A stretch of DNA of 64,000 nt from Brachypodium distachyon (taxonomy: Eukaryota; Streptophyta; Magnoliopsida; Poales; Poaceae), in the NCBI RefSeq assembly GCF_000005505.3, contig NC_016131.3, positions 53,739,355-53,803,354 of the forward strand, written 5' to 3'. This document shows, one piece after another, positions 57,241 to 64,000 of this stretch; within the stretch, counting starts at the first letter, position 1; each line of letters begins with the position of its first letter. The position numbers and the translations under genes are program-made. The notes beneath the pieces were generated by a model, which ran no database searches, was not told the DNA's origin, and saw only the letters and a program-made list of their open reading frames with translations.

Positions 57241-60200
57241 TGGCTGCGCATTACCAAGCCACTACCCTGATTGCTTCCCCGTCCTATCCAAATGCAATTG
57301 CTTGGTCGAGTGAGAACTTGGTGGCTGTTGCCTCCGGTCACGTCATCACTATCCTGGTATGTGAAATTTCGCCACCCCAATTTACCTTCACATCCACTCT
57401 CAGTCATTGTGATGGTTCATCTGTTATATTGACCTTGCATTCATCGTGTGTCTTCTAGAACCCAGCATCACTTGATGGGCCTCGTGGAATTGCTTTACTT
57501 CGCCCTAGCGATCCTTTCCCCATAGGGGTGGTTAACAGAGACGGTAGGTCTTCAGTTAAACACAGGCATTACTCTAGGTTCCTTTTGATGTACAGTACAT
57601 GCTGATGCTAGTAGAATACTCATGCAGTTTGATATCCACAATTAAGTGGAACAGAAGTACAATCTTGAGATGCTTTTTTTTTATTATGATTGCACTGTGA
57701 GAACAGTTCTTGTGAGAATTCAAGGTCTGTAGTTATCTTTGTATACATTGGGAGTCCTTTGGTTGCGATTATGAAGGACCATCCAAAGGATGATGATGAT
57801 GATTAACACACACATCTTTATCTTTGGTCTTGTAAATATCTGAGTTGGTGGTCGTTGGTTCACTCTAAAACGGCTACTCCCTGGATTGCTCAGAAATCAC
57901 TGTAGCCATCCATTCTATGTGATAGATACACGTATCATGAACTTTTGATTATGTTTTGTTTGGATTGACATATATTTTGAGGTAACTGTTAGCACAACAT
58001 TAGAGATACGAGGCACATGCATGATGCATTTTGACAACTCATGCAATATACTTATTTTTTATTCCGTCGCAAAGCATGTGTATTTAGCTAGTTTATTCGA
58101 ATTTGTAGGACATATTAAACATTTCAGTTACACTGTAATTAGAAATTTATGAACATCAATATCACGGTCAAAATATGATATGCCATTCAGATAAAGAGAA
58201 AAGAAAACTCTTCTAAGAGACATTTTAATTAGTTAGCTGCTTTATGACAATTGATAAATGTAACAGTTCTTGCTTTCCCTCTAAACCCTCTCAACACTTG
58301 CAGATCTCTTTGAACCATGTTTAGTGCCAACATCCTTGGCCCGTGATACCGAACCATGTGCACGGTCAATTTCATGGTCTCAACAAGGATTTGCTCCTAA
58401 TGCTAGGTATGATATTTTGACTGATATATTAGGTTCCTATGTTCTTCTTGTTGCCTAACATGTTCGTCTATGTGGATGACTTTTCCAGTTGTTTGCTGGC
58501 TGTCTGTACTGTTGATGGCCATGTGAATCTTTACCGTCCGCCAGTTTATGAACTTTGTGATGACTGGGTTAAGGTAAGCCTGTTTGCTAATGTGCATTTA
58601 ACTGGGTTCATAGACAATCTTGAAATAATTTTTTCATGCTAAGACAGCTGGGGATGGATACCGGATTTCTGTTTTTTCTTATAATTGTTTCCAAGGGAAA
58701 AATTTCTTTTCACTTAGGACCATAACTGTCATGATCCACATATGAACAACTTAATTTATTTGTCAGTATCTGTAAATAAATATTATTTGAGAACTAAAAC
58801 TTATAATGAGGTCACTATTAACAACTTCACCTAGTTTGCATTCCGAACTGTATATGGTAACAATTGTTTTATTCTGTTACAAACAAACAAAAGAAAAGTT
58901 GCTCTTTGCAATCTCAATTTTTAACACTAACTGTAGTTTTTTTGTTAAATCCTGCAAAGGTTTGTTCTTTCCAAATATTTAATTTCCTGTTTTCGTTCGT
59001 TGTATCGCTCCTGTCAATTTGAAGTTGTCAGTTAGTATAGGTCGCAGATACCATTATGCTCATCAACTTCGAATCTATTGGTTAGGTTGCGGATATATCT
59101 CAGTTGTTGTTTAATTATTACCAAGATATAAACTTTGGAGAGGATGATGGTCCGGATTTGTTTCAGCAGGTATGCTCCCTTCCACTCCAGCACTGATGTT
59201 TTCCTGATTGTCTTGGAATTCTGTTATTGAAAAATTTCTTTTCTACATTAGGAGGAGTTAAATAATGAGCACACACACGGCACAGGATATGCTGGTGAGT
59301 TACAAGAACCTCTTTCCTCCAGAGGTCCTGGACCTGGACGGAGAAAAAGGAAACCAGCAAGGTGAATGATTCTTTTGTATTAAATCATAATGGCTTTACA
59401 TTGAAAAACATCACTAAGTTTTGAAATAAAAAGATAGTCCAAAGGGCTCAGTTCAAGAAAATGTATATAAAAACTAATATCCGCAGAGCACAAGTGTAAT
59501 ATTGATTCACTTGCCTTAGTGATTCGATAAAGGAAAGTAGTTTGTGTGATTTTTGTTTTGCTTGCCAATGTGTTCAGAAGTTTTCTACGGTACGAGCCTT
59601 GACTTAATCCAGCACTTGTTTTCCTCAAGGAAACGGGCCTAGATGCCACTGTGTTTCATTCAAAATTACGCGTGTTTTCTGGGACATAACTTATGTCTTT
59701 AAAATACTAGAAAGTTTCTTTCTTAGTTCAATGCTTAGTGAGGAATGATGGCCTCCAGTCATAAGTGAGTAAATTGCAATATAACACCTCATTCTATTTC
59801 GTTTTCGTCAGTTTGATACCCATTTTCTTCCATTAGACTAGCAGAGATCTAGGAATAATTTGCGAATACTGCAAACTGAAAAGAGCATTCTAACTTTCTA
59901 AGTATCTCCCATGCTTAGAAAGATACAAAAAGGTGGGCTAGTATATAATGCAATATCTGTCACCGTATGGTGTGCTGGTATGCTCATCTAGGAGACTAGG
60001 ACTGTTGTTGTAGTATTGATAGTTATGATAGAAAAAAAAGGCAAGTCAAGCTAAACTATATTTATCTTAGCTATTGTATAGAGTACTAACTGTTGATATA
60101 TTAGCCTCATCTACCACACATAAGGGTACATAGGAGGTGTTCAGTCCAAAAACCCAAGATGCCAACATTTTGGTTTGCATATTTCGTAATATTGACCAAA

Positions 60201-63200
60201 TTTGGTATATATTTGGTTCGTTACCAATCCTGACTTTGGTAAATGTTATTATTATTAGTATCTGGGAGATGGGCTGCGAGAAAAAAAATGGCCCAGTAAG
60301 GAGAGGGAAATCAAATATAATTTTGAATTTATTGATTTGCAGAGAACACCACTCAGCAAAGGCAACTTCAAACAAGCTCGATTAAATATAAGAGAAAAAT
60401 AATTAGAACTCAAGATTTGACAAGTAGGTTCCTACAAGAGAAATTAATTTGGTAGCATTTTGATAAATTAACGTTGGGCTCATCACAGAAGTCCATCTGT
60501 TCGGTTGCTCAAATCAACTCAATATACTTGCATTAAGTCAAACAAAACCCAGCAGAATAATTAGCAGTAACATCCTCGTTTTTACAAGACTGGAATAGCA
60601 TTTTTTTTATGTTACATATATTGTGACCCAATTTATTTCATTTACATTTTCATGATTGTAGGGTTGAAAGCTATGTTTATAATGAGGATCAAGATGATTT
60701 AGGTGCTTCAGAGGATGCAGACTTTTCACTGAACCCATGCTCTAAGACAATGAAGAGATCCATGAAAAAGGTATGATTTTAGTACTCCCTCCGATCCATA
60801 TTAATTGTCTCAAATTTGGCCAAAAATGGATGTATCTATGCCTAAAAATTGTCTAGATACATGTAATATTTCGACAATTAATATGGATCGGAGGGAGTAC
60901 TTTTCACGTTGCCATGTACGCTATCTTTAACGTTTAAAAGGAAAATTATGTTGTCTCTTAGCAAAGGAATACCCAATTTTCTGGCGAAATTTAAACTATT
61001 TCAGAGAATGCACTACATGACTGTCTTTTATATCACACTTGATTTTACTTCTCCCAATCGTAATCCAGATCGTCAAGCCTGTACATGAAATGGCTGTCGT
61101 AATCAGGCAAGGCGTCTCACAAAATACCAAAGAACCACTTTCTTGCAATGGAGAGAACAAACTTCTTCCTCATATCACAGCAAAACAATATGCATATCGC
61201 AATGCAGTTTTGTCTTCACTCGTAGTTGCATGGTCTCCAGTTTTGCTGGCACATGATGCTTCCCGTTGGTGCATTCTTGCTGTTGGTTCGAAGTCTGGGG
61301 ATGTTTCATTTTGGAAAATACATAAGCCCGTGTACTACACAATAGATGTTTGCACTGTTTACAGAGATCCAATACTCATTGGAGTTCTCCAAGCTCATAA
61401 TTCATGGGTTAGTGCCATGAGCTGGGAAGTTTTCTCTGCAAGCTCCTCAAAGTGCTCATTGCTTTTAGCAACTGGATGCACAGATGGAAGGTAAGCACAA
61501 TTATGCCTATTCATTGTAAAGGTATAAACTTATTGTTCGTTTTAAATGGTTTTGCTGAACTATTAGTGATTCATGACATGATGGAAAATGATAACTATGT
61601 CTAATCAATTACAAAAAGATATTTCAAGCTATTTTGGATCAAGGTCCAACTGGCTACATCAGCAGAATAGAGAACTGTGAGCATGAGCCATGCCTTTTCA
61701 TGCTCGTGCCTTTAATTAATAAACGAAAATAAAAAACTTGCGACTTGGCCAACTACTAAATTTTATATTCTAATTATTATGTATTCCTTCTCAAATAGAT
61801 GATAGTTAATCCTTCCATGTCTCATATTGGATAATTCTTTCCTTTTCAGTGTGAAGATATGGTCAGGTGATATCAAAGAATTAAATCAATGTACAGATGT
61901 AAAAGGAGTTCCATTTTCATTAGTGACAGAGGTATGTATTAAGCAGCAGCTTGTACTTATACTGGTTTTATTTTGATGCATAGAAGTTGATAATGGACAC
62001 TAAGAACTGATGCAACATCTAATCAATATATACATGCTTGTCTTTCACTTTACTTTTTCTGACTCCTCTAATTGCATATTCAGTTCTAAAATCTTCCATT
62101 GATCAGGTCACCACTATTTCGTCAGCTCCAGTCTCGTCAATTTCATCGTCTCTACCAGCTCAGCCTCAGTATGAGCTCAATTTGGCAGTCGGGAGAGTAT
62201 CTGGGTCACTGGAAACATGGACATTTGATCTATGCACCAACATAATTAAGAACAGCAGTGCATGTCATGCACATGACCGAGTGGTAAATTTTCATTGTAA
62301 TTCAATAGCCTTGCTCTTCAGTAAAATACAACTAATTGTCAACATTACTATAGGTGACTGGTTTATCATGGGGGTTGGATGGCCACTGTTTATACAGCTG
62401 CAGTCAGGTGCATTGACTTGTCACCACTCTCTGATCAATTCCTTCTGATTGTGTTAGCCTAAAGAAATCATGTCATGTTAGGCTAGCCCCCTGAGGAGTG
62501 AGGACGCAGTTACTCCCTACAATGCCGTAGTCCTCACATATTTGTTAACATAGCAGTATGGGCAATATATTTTTATTTGATTGTTAAAATTACAGAGAGC
62601 ACTCCATATTGACTTGAATTAACAAAATACATGTTACCAACATTGTGAGATAGGATGTTGTTCTCAACTGACAGTACCATTTGAACATCCATCGTTCATA
62701 CCAGTACATCACATGCTGCTACGGCACGGCATGCCTATGCAAGTATGTCGGTATTGTTCATCTGAGAGATGGTGTAATTGAAGTAACTGAAAATTTGAGG
62801 ACATATGTGAAAAGTTCAACAGAGCATGCAGACCTATGGTGAAATTACATGAGCTGCAAAGCTACTTGATCACTTGAGCTTTTTCTGGACAATTATCTTG
62901 GTCCCTTAACATACGCTGTACCAGTACTGAACTACTGATGGCCATGTACTATTGTGCCAATGCCGGTACCTTTTGATACTGCCATCCAAGTTTTGTTGTA
63001 ATTGCTAAAAGTTTATGAGCCCCCTTTGAGTTCTCCAGTATTTGATGGAGTTATTTTAGCTTTGATAAATATGTTTCTAATCACTCAAAAAGCTAAATAT
63101 TTATTGATTACCGTAGGTAACTCCCATGTCCATAGTCTTGAACCTGAATCATACTATAGCGCACACTGTTATTATCTTAAGCCCTCTTGTAGTGATGATT

Positions 63201-63627
63201 CCTGACGTTTTCCTTTATCAGGATAATTCTGCACGCTGTTGGATCTTTGAAAAAAATCACCTTCAAGAAATTCCTCTGCACACAAATTTCCTGGAGCAAA
63301 AAGAATCAACAAATGTAAAACTGAAACTCAACTTTTTTGTCCTTTCCCATTTCTTGCATGTGAGTTCTTATCTTTCCAATTGGCATCTGTAATGCGCATG
63401 CAGCTATCAGAAGTATCTGATCGATGCTATGGTCTTACACCTGCACCTGGAGAACTAATGATTGCTGTGGTATGCTCTAGGCTTTTCCTTATATCTGGTA
63501 TACATTGCTCAATTGCACAGTTTTTGTACTTCAGCATACATATATAAACTACAACAATTGATGAACATCATCTCTTTCAGGTCCGCAGCTTGGATCCGAA
63601 TATGTTAGATCAGATGTATCAAGCCAG
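57240..63627 (+). CDS. TFIIIC90 / GTF3C4-like WD40 subunit of RNA polymerase III factor TFIIIC, 3' end outside window
   Basis: TFIIIC recruits RNA polymerase III to tRNA genes. Fourteen exons join in phase: 57240-57356, 57459-57543, 58304-58406, 58489-58573, 59086-59169, 59252-59361, 60662-60770, 61069-61490, 61850-61931, 62107-62283, 62354-62407, 63222-63314, 63404-63469, 63581-63627. The N-terminus AIAWSSENLVAVASGHVITI with DPFPIGVVNRD, then ARSISWSQQGFAPNARSCLL and AVCTVDGHVNLYRPP, fits the TFIIIC-delta N-terminal propeller. Later blades appear in exon 8 (WCILAVGSKSGDVSFWKI, LLLATGCTDGR) and exon 9 (VKIWSG). Exon 6 encodes a basic patch (GRRKRKPAR), probably nuclear. The model ends at the donor GTATTT. 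Stowaway and Helitron-like sequences lie in introns 7, 2 and 14. I am confident of the WD40 fold and fairly confident of the TFIIIC assignment. Confidence 0.82.
58058..58095 (+). other. Helitron-type 3' terminus relic in intron 2 of the TFIIIC gene
   Basis: ATTCCGTCGCAAAGCATGTG then TATTTAGCTAGT resembles the CCGTTGCAACGCACGGG...CTAGT ends elsewhere in the window, with several substitutions. The left end was not found. Confidence 0.45.
60783..60899. mobile_element. Stowaway MITE in intron 7 of the TFIIIC gene
   Basis: TA-flanked CTCCCTCCGATCCATATTAA and TTAATATGGATCGGAGGGAG form nearly perfect inverted ends. Confidence 0.95.
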
Positions 63628-63792
63628 GTATTTTTGTTCATGAACTCAATATGGAAAGTAATAGTCTTGTAGTGGGAACGTTTGTGTAATGATCGCTTTG
63701 AGATAATCTTTACTCCTATTAAAAGACCCAATTGGTGACGGCAGTCCATCACAATCACACCTTGAGACTGCATCACTTGAGATGAGAACTAA

Positions 63793-64000
63793 TATTAAGT
63801 GTCGCAACTTTGTCTAGATGCACATGTATCTAGATGCGTTTAAGAGTGTAGGCACATGCGTATGTATCTAGATGCGTTTTAGTGTGTAGGTACATGAGTA
63901 TGTAGACAAGTTGTGACACTTAAATATGTAATGTTTTTTTATAGTACAACATTCTCTTTAAATATGTAATGTTTTTTTATAGTCCGTTGCAACGCACAGG
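63793..64000. mobile_element. Foldback followed by a Helitron-type 3' end at the window edge
   Basis: TTAAGTGTCGCAACTTTGTC pairs with TGTAGACAAGTTGTGACACT across 63793-63925, a Stowaway-like core without CTCC ends. ATATGTAATGTTTTTTTATA repeats at 63924 and 63962. The window ends in CCGTTGCAACGCACAGG, the pre-terminal hairpin seen at 32.7 and 43.9 kb, so a Helitron end is expected a few bases beyond. Confidence 0.5.

Overview
This is plant nuclear DNA, almost certainly from a grass (Poaceae) and probably a pooid. Evidence: genes split by GT-AG introns; an AT-rich background with GC-rich gene starts; many Stowaway MITEs with CTCCCTCCGT-type ends; Ty1/copia, MULE, hAT, Harbinger-like and Helitron sequences; and a MEG/ESF1-like cysteine-rich peptide gene. 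There is no bacterial-style gene organisation, CRISPR, rRNA or convincing tRNA. All exon structures below were assembled by hand from splice signals and reading phase.

Layout. 1-3.5 kb: 3' part of a minus-strand WVD2-like (TPX2-domain) microtubule protein gene. 3.5-11.7 kb: gene-poor, with a 3.1-kb MULE-like element (7392-10496) that holds a solo LTR and a 1.26-kb element of an unclassified family (GTGAAAG ends, 3-bp target duplication). 11.7-12.3 kb: single-exon YGGT-family plastid protein gene. 14-20.6 kb: unrecognised GC-rich gene relics and clustered MITEs. 17-23 kb, continuing at 44.4 and 55.2 kb: a family of two-exon genes for 66-74-residue two-helix membrane microproteins, with homologous introns and upstream modules.

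23.08-43.98 kb: a Helitron-like insertion of about 20.9 kb that lies inside the intron of one microprotein gene, with exon 1 at 23.0 kb and exon 2 at 44.4 kb. It carries a decayed RepHel gene, an RPA1-like OB-fold gene, a phase-consistent 13-exon gene fusing a Ulp1-type SUMO protease to an RPA32-like OB fold, two VPS20 fragments in inverted orientation, and a GH17 glucanase fragment.

44.6-56.8 kb: Harbinger-like MITE, copia RNase H fragment, a repeat array interrupted by a second GTGAAAG element, and a copia element that splits a MEG/ESF1-like peptide gene just after its signal peptide. A microgene relic hit by a hAT-like element follows. 57.2 kb to the right edge: a plus-strand gene for a TFIIIC90 (GTF3C4-like) subunit, 14 exons visible, running off the window.

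The most unusual content is the RPA1-like plus Ulp1-RPA32 pair. It lies inside the Helitron, each gene is preceded by a related upstream repeat, and the Ulp1-RPA32 gene is intact while the transposase is broken. Functional links between these genes are inference from context.
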